From Burkholderia sp. MS389 (GTDB lineage Bacteria; Pseudomonadota; Gammaproteobacteria; Burkholderiales; Burkholderiaceae), in the NCBI RefSeq assembly GCF_016899425.1, contig NZ_CP045994.1, positions 2,356,001 through 2,420,000 of the forward strand: a stretch of DNA of 64,000 nucleotides, in the 5' to 3' direction. Positions 24,072 through 33,695 of this stretch are shown in pieces (the stretch's first letter is position 1; every line of letters starts with the position of its first letter). Under the pieces are notes generated by a model. The model had not been told where the DNA came from. It saw nothing but the letters and a program-made list of their open reading frames with translations, and ran no database searches. The translations under genes were made by a program, and so were the position numbers.

Positions 24072-25469
24072 TCATACGCGACGCCATTCGGTCGATCCGC
24101 CCGGTTTGTCTTCAAGTGCGATACCGGCTTCGAGCAGTTCCGCCCGGATCCGGTCCGCTTCGGCATAGTCCTTCGCTTGCTTCGCCGCGACGCGCGCGGC
24201 GATCTTCGCTTCGATCTCGTCGGCCGCGAGCCCGCCCGCCTGCGCGGCGCCGGACGCCTGCTGCAGGAACGCGCGCGGTTCGCGGCCCAGCAGGCCGAGC
24301 AGGCCCGCCAGCTGTTTCAGTTGCCGCGCGAGCGACGCATCGCGCGTGCGGTTGACTTCGCCCGCCAGCTCGAACAGCGTCGCCACCGCGACCGGCGTGT
24401 TGAAATCGTCGTTCATCGCGGCCGCGAAACGCTGTGCGTGCGGCTCGTTCCAGTCGAGCGGGAGCGTGTCGGGCTCGACATCCTTCAGCGCGGTGTACAG
24501 ACGCGTGAGCGACGCGCGTGCATCGTCGAGATGCACGTCGCTGTAATTGAGCGGCGAACGGTAGTGCGTGCGCACGATGAAGAAGCGCATGACTTCCGCG
24601 TCGTAACGCTCGAGCACTTCGCGGATCGTGAAGAAGTTGCCGAGCGATTTCGACATCTTCTCGTTGTCGACCTGCACGAAGCCGTTGTGCATCCAGTAAT
24701 TGACGAACGTCTCGCCGGTCGCGCCTTCGCTCTGCGCGATCTCGTTCTCGTGGTGCGGGAATTGCAGATCCTGCCCGCCGCCGTGGATGTCGAAATGATT
24801 GCCGAGCAGCGAGCAGCCCATCGCCGAGCACTCGATGTGCCAGCCCGGACGCCCCATCCCGTACTTCGACGCCCACGACGCGCCTTCCGGCTCGTCCGCC
24901 TTCGCGCGCTTCCACAGCACGAAGTCGAGCGGATCCTGCTTCGCATCGTTCGCGGCGACGCGTTCGCCCGCGCGGAGATCGTCCAGCGACTTGCCCGACA
25001 GCTTCCCGTAGTTCGCGAACTTGCGCACCGAGTAATTGACGTCGCCGTCGGTCGCCTGGTACGCGTAGCCGTTCGCCTCGAGCGTCTCGATCATGCCGAG
25101 CATCTGCGGGATAAACTGCGTCGCGCGCGGCTCGATGTCGGGCCGCTGGATGCCGAGCGCGGCTTCATCCTCGTGCATCGCGCCGATGAAGCGGTCGGTC
25201 AGCGACTTGATCGTCTCGCCGTTCTCGACCGCGCGGCGGATGATCTTGTCCTCGATGTCGGTGATGTTGCGCACGTACGTGACCCGATAGCCGATCGCAC
25301 GCAGCCAGCGCTGGACGAGGTCGAACACGACCAGCATGCGCGCATGGCCCACGTGACAATAGTCGTAGACGGTGATCCCGCATACGTACATCCGCACTTC
25401 GCCGGGCTGGCGCGGCACGAAAACTTGCTTGTCACGCGCGAGCGTGTTGTAGATGCGCAGTGATTCCAT
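24072..25469 (-). CDS. cysS: Cysteinyl-tRNA synthetase
   Basis: The 465-residue class I synthetase carries [10 protein letters not shown] (HIGH motif) near residue 35, the zinc-binding [14 protein letters not shown] and [10 protein letters not shown], and [10 protein letters not shown] (KMSKS) near 270. It charges tRNA-Cys. The C-terminal domain is Ala/Glu-rich and helical. It is divergent from the TPR gene at 25704. Length and motifs are standard for the family. Confidence 0.98.
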   Translation of the reverse strand: MESLRIYNTLARDKQVFVPRQPGEVRMYVCGITVYDYCHVGHARMLVVFDLVQRWLRAIGYRVTYVRNITDIEDKIIRRAVENGETIKSLTDRFIGAMHEDEAALGIQRPDIEPRATQFIPQMLGMIETLEANGYAYQATDGDVNYSVRKFANYGKLSGKSLDDLRAGERVAANDAKQDPLDFVLWKRAKADEPEGASWASKYGMGRPGWHIECSAMGCSLLGNHFDIHGGGQDLQFPHHENEIAQSEGATGETFVNYWMHNGFVQVDNEKMSKSLGNFFTIREVLERYDAEVMRFFIVRTHYRSPLNYSDVHLDDARASLTRLYTALKDVEPDTLPLDWNEPHAQRFAAAMNDDFNTPVAVATLFELAGEVNRTRDASLARQLKQLAGLLGLLGREPRAFLQQASGAAQAGGLAADEIEAKIAARVAAKQAKDYAEADRIRAELLEAGIALEDKPGGSTEWRRV

Positions 25470-25666
25470 AGAGATGAACCGTGAGCCGAAGGAAACCGCC
25501 CTGGCGAAGCTCGCCCAGCATGTGAAACGGACGGACCATCTGCCGCGGCGCCAGGCCGCGCGTCCTCGATATCACATGGGGCGGTCAGGCTGCAAGCACA
25601 GCGGTGACGGCCACGAGAGGCTAAGAAAGACTGTCTGCCGCTCGCCGGAACGCGCAGACGTTTTGT

Positions 25667-25672
25667 TAGAAT
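25667..25672 (+). promoter_or_regulatory. Candidate -10 box for the TPR-protein gene
   Basis: TAGAAT at 25667-25672 is five of six to consensus and lies 31 bases before the ATG at 25704. A second AT-rich box, TATAAC at 25682, lies within a small inverted CGGA/TCCG repeat and may be an alternative. No clear -35 was found. Confidence 0.35.
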
Positions 25673-25703
25673 GGGTCGGAGTATAACATTCCGATTTACG
25701 CCT

Positions 25704-26426
25704 ATGAAACCTCATCGCGGCCGCGCGCCGAGCGCTGCGACCCTCGTTGCGACCACCGTCATGGGCGTCGCGCTGACGCTTTTCGCAGCGCCCGCGGCGC
25801 ACGCGCAAAAGGCCCCGGCGGTCGCCGACGGCACCCCGGAAGTCGACGCATCGATCGCCGGCAAGCAGTGGAAGCAGGCGCTCGCGCAGCTCGACGCGCG
25901 CATCGCGTCGAACCCGCGCGACGTGCAGGCGCAGTTCAAGCGCGGCACCGTGCTGGCCCGCCTGAACCGCGACGACGACGCGATCCAGCAGTTCGTCGCG
26001 ATCACGCAGGCGTACCCCGAACTGCCCGAGCCGTACAACAATCTCGCGGCGCTCTACGCGAAGCACGGCCGCTATGACGAAGCGCGCACCGCGCTCGTCA
26101 CCGCGACGCAATCAAACCCGAGCTACTCGCTCGCGTACGAGAACCTCGGCGATCTGTACCTGCGCCTCGCGGCCGAATCGTACAAGCGCGCGCAATCGCT
26201 CGGCCGCACGAGCGGCGCGACCGCGCAGCGCCTCGCCGATCTGCAGAAAATCGTGTCGCCGTCGAAAGCCGCGCCAAACGCCCGCGCGACGTCGCCGGCC
26301 ACGCGCGACTACACCGACCGCGCCGCCGCGAACGTGAGCACCACCACGCTGCCGATGTCGCCGACGTTCCAGTTCAGCGGTCCGTCGGGCGCACTGGCGG
26401 CACCGTACGTCGCGCCGTCGAAATAA
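25704..26426 (+). CDS. Exported tetratricopeptide-repeat protein
   Basis: The 240-residue protein has a long N-region and a hydrophobic core ending in APAAHAQ, a probable signal peptide cleavage site. Residues about 55-150 form TPR-like helices: WKQALAQLDARIASNPRDVQ, DAIQQFVAITQAYPELPEPY, YDEARTALVTATQSNPSY and LAYENLGDLYLRLAAESY. The C-terminus is Ala/Pro/Thr-rich and probably disordered. It should act in the periplasm as a protein-interaction scaffold; no partner can be named. It precedes two cyclophilin genes on the same strand, so a role in envelope protein folding is plausible but unproven. Confidence 0.9.
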   Translation: MKPHRGRAPSAATLVATTVMGVALTLFAAPAAHAQKAPAVADGTPEVDASIAGKQWKQALAQLDARIASNPRDVQAQFKRGTVLARLNRDDDAIQQFVAITQAYPELPEPYNNLAALYAKHGRYDEARTALVTATQSNPSYSLAYENLGDLYLRLAAESYKRAQSLGRTSGATAQRLADLQKIVSPSKAAPNARATSPATRDYTDRAAANVSTTTLPMSPTFQFSGPSGALAAPYVAPSK

Positions 26427-26465
26427 GCGGCGCGGCCTTCCTTCCCTCCCAACCTGAGGATCGCA

Positions 26466-27041
26466 ATGAAACGTCTGTTGCTGGCGCTTGGCGGCGCCGC
26501 CCTTCTCGCGACCGCGCCCGCGTTCGCGCAAACGGCCACCGCGCACCCCGTCGTGCAGCTGAAGACCTCGCAGGGCGACATCCGCGTCGAGCTCTACCCG
26601 GAGAAGGCGCCGAAGTCGGTCGCCAACTTCCTCGATTACGTGAAGGCCGGCCAGTACAACGGCACGATCTTCCATCGCGTGATCAAAGGCTTCATGATCC
26701 AGGGCGGCGGCTACAAGACCAACTTCGAGGAAAAGCCGACCCGCGCGCCGATCCCGCTGGAAAGCCGCAATGGTCTGAAGAACCTGACGGGCACGATCGC
26801 GATGGCGCGCACGAGCGATCCGAATTCGGCCACCGCGCAGTTCTTCATCAACACGGTCGACAACGGCGGCCTCGACTACCCGAACCCGGACGGCAACGGC
26901 TATGCGGTGTTCGGCAAGGTCGTGTCGGGCCTCGACGTCGTGAAGAAGATCGAAGGCGTGGCGACGACCTCGCGCGGGCCGATGCAGGACGTGCCGGCGC
27001 AACCGGTCGTGATCGAATCGGCGAGCATCGTCTCCAAGTAA
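26466..27041 (+). CDS. ppiA: Periplasmic peptidyl-prolyl cis-trans isomerase (cyclophilin)
   Basis: The 191-residue protein begins with a clear signal peptide (LLLALGGAALLATAPAFAQ). The mature part is cyclophilin: [17 protein letters not shown] with the catalytic Arg, [19 protein letters not shown], and GYAVFGKV. It catalyses proline isomerisation in the periplasm. GAGGA lies just before the ATG. It is followed after 88 bases by a second, cytoplasmic cyclophilin gene with the same strand and closely related sequence. Confidence 0.96.
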   Translation: MKRLLLALGGAALLATAPAFAQTATAHPVVQLKTSQGDIRVELYPEKAPKSVANFLDYVKAGQYNGTIFHRVIKGFMIQGGGYKTNFEEKPTRAPIPLESRNGLKNLTGTIAMARTSDPNSATAQFFINTVDNGGLDYPNPDGNGYAVFGKVVSGLDVVKKIEGVATTSRGPMQDVPAQPVVIESASIVSK

Positions 27042-27066
27042 GCACCTGCCGGCACGTCCGGCGCCA

Positions 27067-27097
27067 CACGCGGCCGCGTCGCACGACCGGCCGCGTG
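27067..27097. repeat. Inverted repeat between the two cyclophilin genes
   Basis: CACGCGGCCG at 27067-27076 pairs perfectly with CGGCCGCGTG at 27088-27097 across an 11-base loop. No run of T follows, so it may be a partial terminator or an mRNA stabiliser that sets different levels of the two products. Confidence 0.55.
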
Positions 27098-27129
27098 CCA
27101 TTTAAACCGCCTCACCGAAGGAATTCATC

Positions 27130-27621
27130 ATGGTTGAACTGCATACGAACCACGGCGTGATCAAGCTCGAACTCGACGCCGCGAAGGCACCGAAGACGGT
27201 CGAGAACTTCCTGAACTACGTGAAGAAGGGCCATTACGACGGCACCGTGTTCCATCGCGTGATCAACGGCTTCATGATCCAGGGCGGCGGCTTCGAGCCG
27301 GGCCTGAAGCAGAAGCCGACCGACGCGCCGATCGACAACGAAGCGAACAACGGCCTGAAGAACGACAACTACACGGTCGCGATGGCGCGCACGAACGATC
27401 CGCACTCGGCGACCGCCCAGTTCTTCATCAACGTGAACGACAACGACTTCCTGAACCACTCGTCGCCGACGCCGCAGGGCTGGGGCTACGCTGTGTTCGG
27501 CAAGGTCGTCGAAGGCCAGGACGTGGTCGACAAGATCAAGGGCGTCAAGACGGGCAACGCCGGCTTCCATCAGGACGTGCCGACCGACGACGTCGTGATC
27601 GAAAAGGCCGTGGTGGTCTGA
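27130..27621 (+). CDS. ppiB: Cytoplasmic peptidyl-prolyl cis-trans isomerase B (cyclophilin)
   Basis: The 163-residue cyclophilin lacks a signal peptide and has [37 protein letters not shown] and [12 protein letters not shown], covering the active-site Arg, Phe and Gln residues. It isomerises Xaa-Pro bonds in the cytoplasm. It aligns along its whole length with ppiA just upstream, indicating an old tandem duplication. An AAGGAA site lies before the ATG. lpxH follows after 27 bases and is likely co-transcribed. Confidence 0.97.
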   Translation: MVELHTNHGVIKLELDAAKAPKTVENFLNYVKKGHYDGTVFHRVINGFMIQGGGFEPGLKQKPTDAPIDNEANNGLKNDNYTVAMARTNDPHSATAQFFINVNDNDFLNHSSPTPQGWGYAVFGKVVEGQDVVDKIKGVKTGNAGFHQDVPTDDVVIEKAVVV

Positions 27622-27648
27622 CGCACCAGCCGTTACGGAGGCACTTCG

Positions 27649-28449
27649 ATGTTGCAGGAGAGTCCGCCGCGAAGCGTCTCCGCGGGCGTGCCGGGCGAGC
27701 GCGAATACGCGCAAGCCGCACGCCCGTTCCTGTTTCTGTCCGATCTGCACCTGAGCGAGGCGATTCCGAAGACGGTCGCCGCGTTCGAGCATTTCGTGAA
27801 ATACACCGCCGACAGCGCCGACTCGGTGTTCATCCTCGGCGACCTGTTCGAATACTGGATCGGCGACGACATCCTCGACGACGATCCGTTCGCCGCGCGC
27901 ATGGCCGCGCTGATGCACACGTTCTCGGAGCGCGGGATCGCGCTCTACGTGATGCACGGCAACCGCGATTTCCTGCTCGGCCGGCGCTTCATGAAGGCGG
28001 CCGGCGCAATGCTGTTGCCCGACCCTTCGCTGATCATGGCATTCGGCCAGCGCATCGTGCTCGCGCACGGCGACGCGCAGTGCACGGCCGACCGCGGCTA
28101 CCAGGTGTTCCGCCGCTTCGCGCGCAACCGCGTCGCGCAATGGCTGTTTCTCGCGTGGCCGTTCCGCTGGCGCCGCGCGCTCGCGCAGCGCATGCGCTCG
28201 ACCAGCGAAGCGGGCCGGATGCGCCCTGCTTCGGCCGCCTACGACGTCACGCGGGAAGGCGTGGCCGCGCTGTTCCGGAAAAGCCGCGCGAGCGTGATCA
28301 TTCACGGCCACACGCACCGCCCCGCGCGCCACGCGGAACCGGGCGGGATCCGCTGGGTGCTGCCCGACTGGGATCTCGATCACGGCATGCCGCGCGGCGG
28401 CTATCTGCGCGTCGACTCGGAAGGCATCCACGCGATGCCGCTCGACTGA
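27649..28449 (+). CDS. lpxH: UDP-2,3-diacylglucosamine diphosphatase
   Basis: The 266-residue calcineurin-like enzyme shows all five metal-site motifs: SDLHLSE, GDLFEYWIGDD, HGNRDFLLG, AHGDAQCTAD and HGHTHRPARH. It removes UMP from UDP-2,3-diacylglucosamine to form lipid X in lipid A synthesis at the inner membrane. GGAG precedes the ATG. A basic, aromatic segment near residues 155-190 is in the lipid-binding cap region. The ppiB-lpxH order is common in beta-proteobacteria. Confidence 0.97.
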   Translation: MLQESPPRSVSAGVPGEREYAQAARPFLFLSDLHLSEAIPKTVAAFEHFVKYTADSADSVFILGDLFEYWIGDDILDDDPFAARMAALMHTFSERGIALYVMHGNRDFLLGRRFMKAAGAMLLPDPSLIMAFGQRIVLAHGDAQCTADRGYQVFRRFARNRVAQWLFLAWPFRWRRALAQRMRSTSEAGRMRPASAAYDVTREGVAALFRKSRASVIIHGHTHRPARHAEPGGIRWVLPDWDLDHGMPRGGYLRVDSEGIHAMPLD

Positions 28450-28501
28450 CGCCGCCGCTGCCGTCGCACCGACCAGCAGCGATCAGTGCGCGTCACGTTC
28501 G

Positions 28502-29275
28502 TCACATCTGGCGTTCGACCGTCTTGCCTTCCAGCACCGCCGACAGCCTGCGCAGGTCGAGGCGCGCCGCGTCGGCGCCCTGCAGCGTTTCCAGATGCGT
28601 GCCGAGCCGCTCGAGCGCCGCGACGATTTCGTCGACGCGGCGGCTTTCCTTCGCCGCGTGATCGATCAACCCGTGAATCGCGAGCGACATCGGATCGTCC
28701 GCGTTCGGCGTGATCCCGTACGCGCAGAACGCCGCGCGCCCGGGCTGCGGCTTCGGCTGCGCCGGCATCACGATGCGCGCCGGATTGCCGACCGCGGTGC
28801 CGCCCGCCGGCACCGGCTTGACGACCACCGCGTTCGAGCCGATCTTCGCGCCCGCGCCGACCGTGAAACCGCCGAGCACCTTCGCGCCGGCGCCGACGAT
28901 CACGCCGGCTTCCAGCGTCGGGTGACGCTTCGCGCCGCGCGTGAGCGACGTGCCGCCCAGCGTCACGCCCTGATAGATCGTGCAGTCGTCGCCGATGATC
29001 GCCGTCTCGCCGATCACGACGCCCATGCCGTGATCGATGAACACGCGCCGGCCGATCGTCGCGCCGGGATGGATCTCGATCCCCGTCAGGAACCGGCCAG
29101 CCTGCGACGCGAACCGCGCGAGCCAGTAGCGTTTCGCGCGCCAGCAGGCGTGCGCGAAACGGTGCAGCACGAGCGCATGCAGCCCCGGATAACAGGTCAG
29201 CACTTCCCACGCACTGCGAGCGGCGGGATCCCGCTCGCGAATCGTTGCAACGTCTTCGCGCAGTCTCGTGAACAT
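28502..29275 (-). CDS. cysE: Serine O-acetyltransferase
   Basis: The 257-residue protein has an N-terminal helical part, then a left-handed beta-helix: [36 protein letters not shown] and [17 protein letters not shown], with the catalytic His in HPT. It transfers acetyl from acetyl-CoA to serine, giving O-acetylserine for cysteine synthesis. The start MFTRLRED at 29275 fits the family; an upstream in-frame TTG or ATG would add 10-13 residues. The C-terminal 60 residues form a charged helical extension ([18 protein letters not shown]) seen in beta-proteobacterial homologues. Confidence 0.94.
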   Translation of the reverse strand: MFTRLREDVATIRERDPAARSAWEVLTCYPGLHALVLHRFAHACWRAKRYWLARFASQAGRFLTGIEIHPGATIGRRVFIDHGMGVVIGETAIIGDDCTIYQGVTLGGTSLTRGAKRHPTLEAGVIVGAGAKVLGGFTVGAGAKIGSNAVVVKPVPAGGTAVGNPARIVMPAQPKPQPGRAAFCAYGITPNADDPMSLAIHGLIDHAAKESRRVDEIVAALERLGTHLETLQGADAARLDLRRLSAVLEGKTVERQM

Positions 29276-29579
29276 GATGTGATCTGGGAAAAGGCCGGCG
29301 CGCATCGCCGGCAATGCCGGCCGTTATCGCGCCGGGTCATTTGCTTATGACGTCCGGCGATTGTAGGGCCAGTCGCGCCCGGCCGCACGCGGTCGCGCGT
29401 TCACCCCGCCGTCGGCGCGGGTATTCGGCCGGGACGCTTGTTGCGGCGGGGTTTCCGGAGGCGATCGGTCGGGAGAAACAGCCGGTTCGACGTCTCCGGC
29501 AGGCCGACGCACGGCCTGCCCGGCCGCACGCCGCATCCAGCGGACTCCCGCCCCGCCCGCCAATCGGAGCGCCGGCCGC
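29276..29579. other. cysE upstream region, no gene
   Basis: The 304 bases between cysE and trmJ contain a minus-strand TACAAT at 29365-29360, a good -10 box that would give an 80-base cysE leader. GCCGGCAATGCCGGC around 29306-29320 is a perfect palindrome within that leader. The rest (29380-29579) is GC-rich with no supportable gene. Confidence 0.4.
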
Positions 29580-30449
29580 CTACGCGTCGCCGTCCGGCTT
29601 GCCCGACTTCAGCAGGATGTGCTTCGCGACGCCGCGCAAGATGTTGACCTCCTCGCGCTCGAGGCCCGTGCGCGCGAACAGGCGCCGCAGCCGCGGCATC
29701 AGCTTCTTCGGATTGCGCGGATCGAGGAAGTCGAGCGCGATCAACGCGTTCTCGAGGTGCACGTACATGCGCTCGATCTCGTCGCTCTGCGCGAGCGTGC
29801 CGGCTTCGGCCGGCGGCTGCGCCGACGGCTCGCTCGCCTGTTCGAGAAACGCGACGCGCAACTCGTACGCGAGCACCTGCACGGCCTGCGCAAGATTCAG
29901 CGAACTGTAGGCCGGGTTGGCCGGAATATGCGCGAGCGCGCTGCACTGGTCGACATGCTCGTTCGCGAGACCGGTGCGCTCGTTGCCGAACACGAGCGCG
30001 ATGTCGCCCACGCCGACCTGCGCGCTCGCCTGCGCGGCGGCCGCGCGCGGCGCGAGGCGCGGCGGTCCGTATTCGCGCGTGCGCGCGGTCAGCGCGATCG
30101 ACCAGTGCACGCCGGACAGCGCTTCGCCGAGCGTCGGCACGACGTGCGCGGACGCGAGGACGTCGTCCGCGCCGCTGGCCATCGCGATCGCCTCGGGGTC
30201 GCTCTGCACGTGCGGCACGCGCGGCGCGACCAGCACGAGACGCGAGAAGCCCATCGTCTTCAGCGCGCGGGCCGCCGCCCCGACGTTGCCGGGATGGCTC
30301 GGCTCGACGAGCACGAAGCGGGTGGACGTGAAGCCGCCGGACGGCGGCGCGGACGAGGCCGCGCCCGACTCGGACGGCGCGGCGGTGTTCTGCGGGGTTT
30401 CCACTACGATACGACTCGGTTCATCAGAATGGCCGTATGGTATCGCCAT
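29580..30449 (-). CDS. trmJ: tRNA (cytidine/uridine-2'-O-)-methyltransferase TrmJ
   Basis: The 289-residue SPOUT enzyme has the three SpoU motifs: HPGNVGAAARALKTMG near residue 50, LVFGNERTGL near 170, and NPAYSSLNLAQAVQVLAYE near 190, which form the knotted SAM site. A C-terminal helical domain follows. It methylates the 2'-OH at position 32 of some tRNAs. The first 35 residues are Ala/Ser/Gly-rich and may not all be translated; a later start is possible. It is divergent from suhB. Confidence 0.92.
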   Translation of the reverse strand: MAIPYGHSDEPSRIVVETPQNTAAPSESGAASSAPPSGGFTSTRFVLVEPSHPGNVGAAARALKTMGFSRLVLVAPRVPHVQSDPEAIAMASGADDVLASAHVVPTLGEALSGVHWSIALTARTREYGPPRLAPRAAAAQASAQVGVGDIALVFGNERTGLANEHVDQCSALAHIPANPAYSSLNLAQAVQVLAYELRVAFLEQASEPSAQPPAEAGTLAQSDEIERMYVHLENALIALDFLDPRNPKKLMPRLRRLFARTGLEREEVNILRGVAKHILLKSGKPDGDA

Positions 30450-30684
30450 CGCCCGCGCAAACCCACTCGTCCGGACGGCCAGTGGGGTTTCCCCGCATGC
30501 CGGTCGCCTGAAACCGCCGAAAATCGGGTAAAATCATGCCCTTACGCGTTGCGCTCGGCGCAGCGCGGGTCGTACCCCGCTCTTTGTCAATTCGCGTCTC
30601 ACCTCGCCCCGGCACGCTTGCGCCGTTCCGGGCGGTTGTCCCACTTCGTGGCGGCCCGTGCCGCCGGCTACAGGATCCAGGCTC

Positions 30685-31488
30685 ATGCATCCCATGCTCA
30701 ACATTGCTGTCAAGGCTGCGCGCCGCGCCGGACAGATCATCAATCGCGCGTCCCTCGATCTCGACCTGATCGAGATCCGCAAGAAGCAGCAGAACGACTT
30801 CGTCACCGAAGTGGACAAGGCCGCCGAAGACGCGATCATCGAGACGCTGAAGACCGCCTACCCCGACCACGCGATCCTCGCGGAGGAATCGGGCGAATCG
30901 GAGAACGAATCCGAATTCAAGTGGATCATCGATCCGCTCGACGGCACGACCAACTTCATCCACGGCTTCCCGTACTACTGCGTATCGATCGCGCTCGAGC
31001 ACAAGGGCGTCGTCACGCAGGCCGTCGTCTACGATCCGAACAAGAACGACCTGTTCACGGCCACCCGCGGCCGCGGCGCGTACCTGAACGACCGCCGCAT
31101 CCGCGTCGGCCGCCGCGACCGCCTGTCGGACGCGCTGGTCGGCACGGGCTTCCCGTTCCGCGAGAAGGACGGCCTCGACGCGTACGCGCGCCTCTTCACC
31201 GAAATGACGCAGGCCTGCACGGGCCTGCGCCGGCCGGGCGCGGCGGCGCTCGACCTCGCGAACGTCGCGGCCGGCCGCCTCGACGCGTTCTTCGAGCAAG
31301 GCATCAACGTGTGGGACATGGCCGCGGGCAGCCTGCTGATCACCGAGGCCGGCGGCCTCGTCGGCAACTACACGGGCGACGCCGATTTCCTGCATCGCCA
31401 TGAAATCGTCGCCGCGAACCCGAAGATCTACGCGCAGATGATTCCGATCCTGAACCGCTACAGCCGCATGCATCCGGCAGCGGAGTAA
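30685..31488 (+). CDS. suhB: Inositol-1-monophosphatase
   Basis: The 267-residue protein has LAEESGE (metal ligands), [16 protein letters not shown] (the IMPase signature) and [17 protein letters not shown] near the C-terminus. It hydrolyses inositol monophosphates; in proteobacteria SuhB also takes part in ribosomal RNA antitermination with Nus factors, so the enzyme label may not be the main role. Start at ATG 30685; an upstream GTG would add nine residues. A TAAAAT box at 30529 may be its -10. Confidence 0.95.
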   Translation: MHPMLNIAVKAARRAGQIINRASLDLDLIEIRKKQQNDFVTEVDKAAEDAIIETLKTAYPDHAILAEESGESENESEFKWIIDPLDGTTNFIHGFPYYCVSIALEHKGVVTQAVVYDPNKNDLFTATRGRGAYLNDRRIRVGRRDRLSDALVGTGFPFREKDGLDAYARLFTEMTQACTGLRRPGAAALDLANVAAGRLDAFFEQGINVWDMAAGSLLITEAGGLVGNYTGDADFLHRHEIVAANPKIYAQMIPILNRYSRMHPAAE

Positions 31489-31792
31489 GCCCGGGCCGCG
31501 CCCGCGTGGCGCGGCTTTCGCGCAAGCCGCTCGCGCGACATCGTCGTGATGGCGCGCCGATCGCCCGACGCGCGGGACAATCTTCCGTGTACGCGGGCCG
31601 CTTCGTGCGCCTATCCTGAAGTTGCTCGAGTTGCGCGTTCGAGCCGGCGTACTGCCGCTCGCACCGCTTGTCCCGCAACGACAGCATAGGGTTTGCGTCC
31701 GGCATGCCCGCGCGGCGAAGCACGCCGTAGGCGTGCCGGCCCCGCCTGTATCAACATCGCCACGGCGCCGTGGCAATCGCATCCGAGTCATC
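31489..31792. other. Intergenic region, nothing recognised beyond a short hairpin
   Basis: The 304 bases between suhB and the FAD dehydrogenase show no supportable gene. GCACGCC at 31720-31726 pairs with GGCGTGC at 31730-31736 around a three-base loop, a small perfect hairpin in the presumed leader of the next gene. Confidence 0.4.
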
Positions 31793-33415
31793 ATGTTACG
31801 GCTAAGCGAAATTAAACTCCCCCTCGACCACCCCGAGAGCGCGCTCGAGGCCGCGATTCGCGCGCGCCTCGCGGAGCTTGGCGTGGCACCAGACGGGCTG
31901 CTCCGTTACACCGTGTTCCGCCGCGCGCACGACGCGCGCAAGCGCGCCGACATCAAGCTCACGTATATCGTCGATATCGAAGTCAATGACGAAGCGGCCG
32001 CGCTCGAGCGCATCGCCGGCAAGCCGCATTGCGGCGTGACGCCCGACATGGCGTACCACTTCGTCACGAAGGCGCCCGAACACGCCGATTTCCTGCGCCC
32101 GGTCGTCATCGGCATGGGGCCGTGCGGGCTGTTCGCGGGGCTGATCCTCGCACAGATGGGGTTCCGTCCGATCATCCTCGAACGCGGCAAGGCCGTGCGC
32201 GAGCGCACCAAGGACACCTTCGGCCTGTGGCGCAAGAGCGTGCTCAATCCCGAATCCAACGTGCAGTTCGGCGAAGGCGGCGCGGGGACGTTTTCCGACG
32301 GCAAGCTGTACAGCCAGATCAAGGATCCGAACCACTATGGCCGCAAGGTGCTGGACGAATTCGTCAAGGCCGGCGCACCGGAGGACATCCTGTATCTGAG
32401 CCGCCCGCACATCGGCACGTTCCGCCTCGTCAGCATGGTGGAAAAAATGCGCGCGTCGATCCACGAGCTCGGCGGCGAAGTGCGTTTCGAAACCCGCGTC
32501 GACGACATCGAAATCGACCAGGGCAAGGTGCGCGCGCTCAAGCTGTCCAACGGGGAAACGCTGCGGTGCGACCGCGTGGTGCTGGCCGTGGGCCACAGCG
32601 CGCGCGACACGTTCCAGATGCTGCACGACCGCGGCGTCTACATCGAAGCCAAGCCGTTCTCGCTGGGTTTCCGTATCGAGCATCCGCAGGGACTGATCGA
32701 TCGCAGCCGCTTCGGCAAGTTCGCGGGCCACAAGCAACTCGGCGCGGCCGACTACAAGGTGGTCCACCACGCAAGCAACGGGCGCGCGGTCTACAGCTTC
32801 TGCATGTGCCCGGGCGGCACGGTGGTCGCCGCGACCTCGGAGCCGGGCCGCGTGGTCACCAACGGGATGAGCCAGTATTCGCGCGCCGAGCGCAATGCGA
32901 ACGCGGGCATCGTCGTCGGCATCACGCCGGACGACTATCCGGGCGGCCCGCTCGCGGGCATCGCGTTCCAGCGCAAATGGGAAGAACGCGCGTTCGAACT
33001 CGGCGGCGGCGATTACCGCGCGCCGGGCCAGTTGGTCGGCGATTTCATCGCGGGCCGGCCATCGACGTCGCTGGGCGCCGTGGAGCCTTCGTACAAGCCC
33101 GGCGTGACGCCGACCGATCTCGGCACCGCGCTGCCCGACTACGTGATCGAAGCGATCCGCGAAGCGTTGCCGGAGATCGACAAGAAGATCGCCGGCTTCG
33201 CGATGCACGACGCCGTGCTCACCGGCGTGGAGACGCGCACGTCGTCGCCGATCCGGATTCGACGCAAGGACGACTACCAGAGCATGAACGTCGAAGGCCT
33301 GTATCCGGCCGGCGAAGGCGCCGGGTATGCGGGCGGCATCTATTCGGCCGCGATCGACGGCATCGAAGTCGCGCAGGCGGTGGCGCTCAGCCTGACGTCG
33401 GCGCACGCGTCCTGA
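31793..33415 (+). CDS. FAD-dependent dehydrogenase, COG2509 type
   Basis: The 540-residue protein has an N-terminal domain of about 95 residues, then a Rossmann FAD motif VVIGMGPCGLFAGLILAQMG near residue 103, with Cys replacing the usual Ala or Gly before the final Gly. EGGAGTFSDGKLYSQI and the C-terminal GLYPAGEGAGYAGGIYSAA are characteristic of COG2509 oxidoreductases. Substrate is unknown. The family is conserved in many bacteria and may act on a thiol or quinone, but nothing in the sequence proves this. It stands alone, 304 bases after suhB and before mutS. Confidence 0.9.
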   Translation: MLRLSEIKLPLDHPESALEAAIRARLAELGVAPDGLLRYTVFRRAHDARKRADIKLTYIVDIEVNDEAAALERIAGKPHCGVTPDMAYHFVTKAPEHADFLRPVVIGMGPCGLFAGLILAQMGFRPIILERGKAVRERTKDTFGLWRKSVLNPESNVQFGEGGAGTFSDGKLYSQIKDPNHYGRKVLDEFVKAGAPEDILYLSRPHIGTFRLVSMVEKMRASIHELGGEVRFETRVDDIEIDQGKVRALKLSNGETLRCDRVVLAVGHSARDTFQMLHDRGVYIEAKPFSLGFRIEHPQGLIDRSRFGKFAGHKQLGAADYKVVHHASNGRAVYSFCMCPGGTVVAATSEPGRVVTNGMSQYSRAERNANAGIVVGITPDDYPGGPLAGIAFQRKWEERAFELGGGDYRAPGQLVGDFIAGRPSTSLGAVEPSYKPGVTPTDLGTALPDYVIEAIREALPEIDKKIAGFAMHDAVLTGVETRTSSPIRIRRKDDYQSMNVEGLYPAGEGAGYAGGIYSAAIDGIEVAQAVALSLTSAHAS

Positions 33416-33695
33416 TCGGCGGTACGGGGTCGGCGCGCGCAGGCTCGCAAGCCGGGCGCCGCCGCCCTGCCCCGCGCGTGGCAACGCTTTCGATCGGGAA
33501 TGGTGAAAGCGCGCGCGGCTGCCGGCCATGCGCCCTTTCGTCGGCGCCTGATGGCCGACGATCGTGAGCCAGCGCTCGAGGTCGGTTGCCGCTGCACGGC
33601 GCCGCCGGCAATCGCCCAAACGGCCAACTTCGCACGTTCGCGTCGAAGCCACTGGTAAACTCGGGCAACCCAAGCAACAACTTCATGCCTGACCT

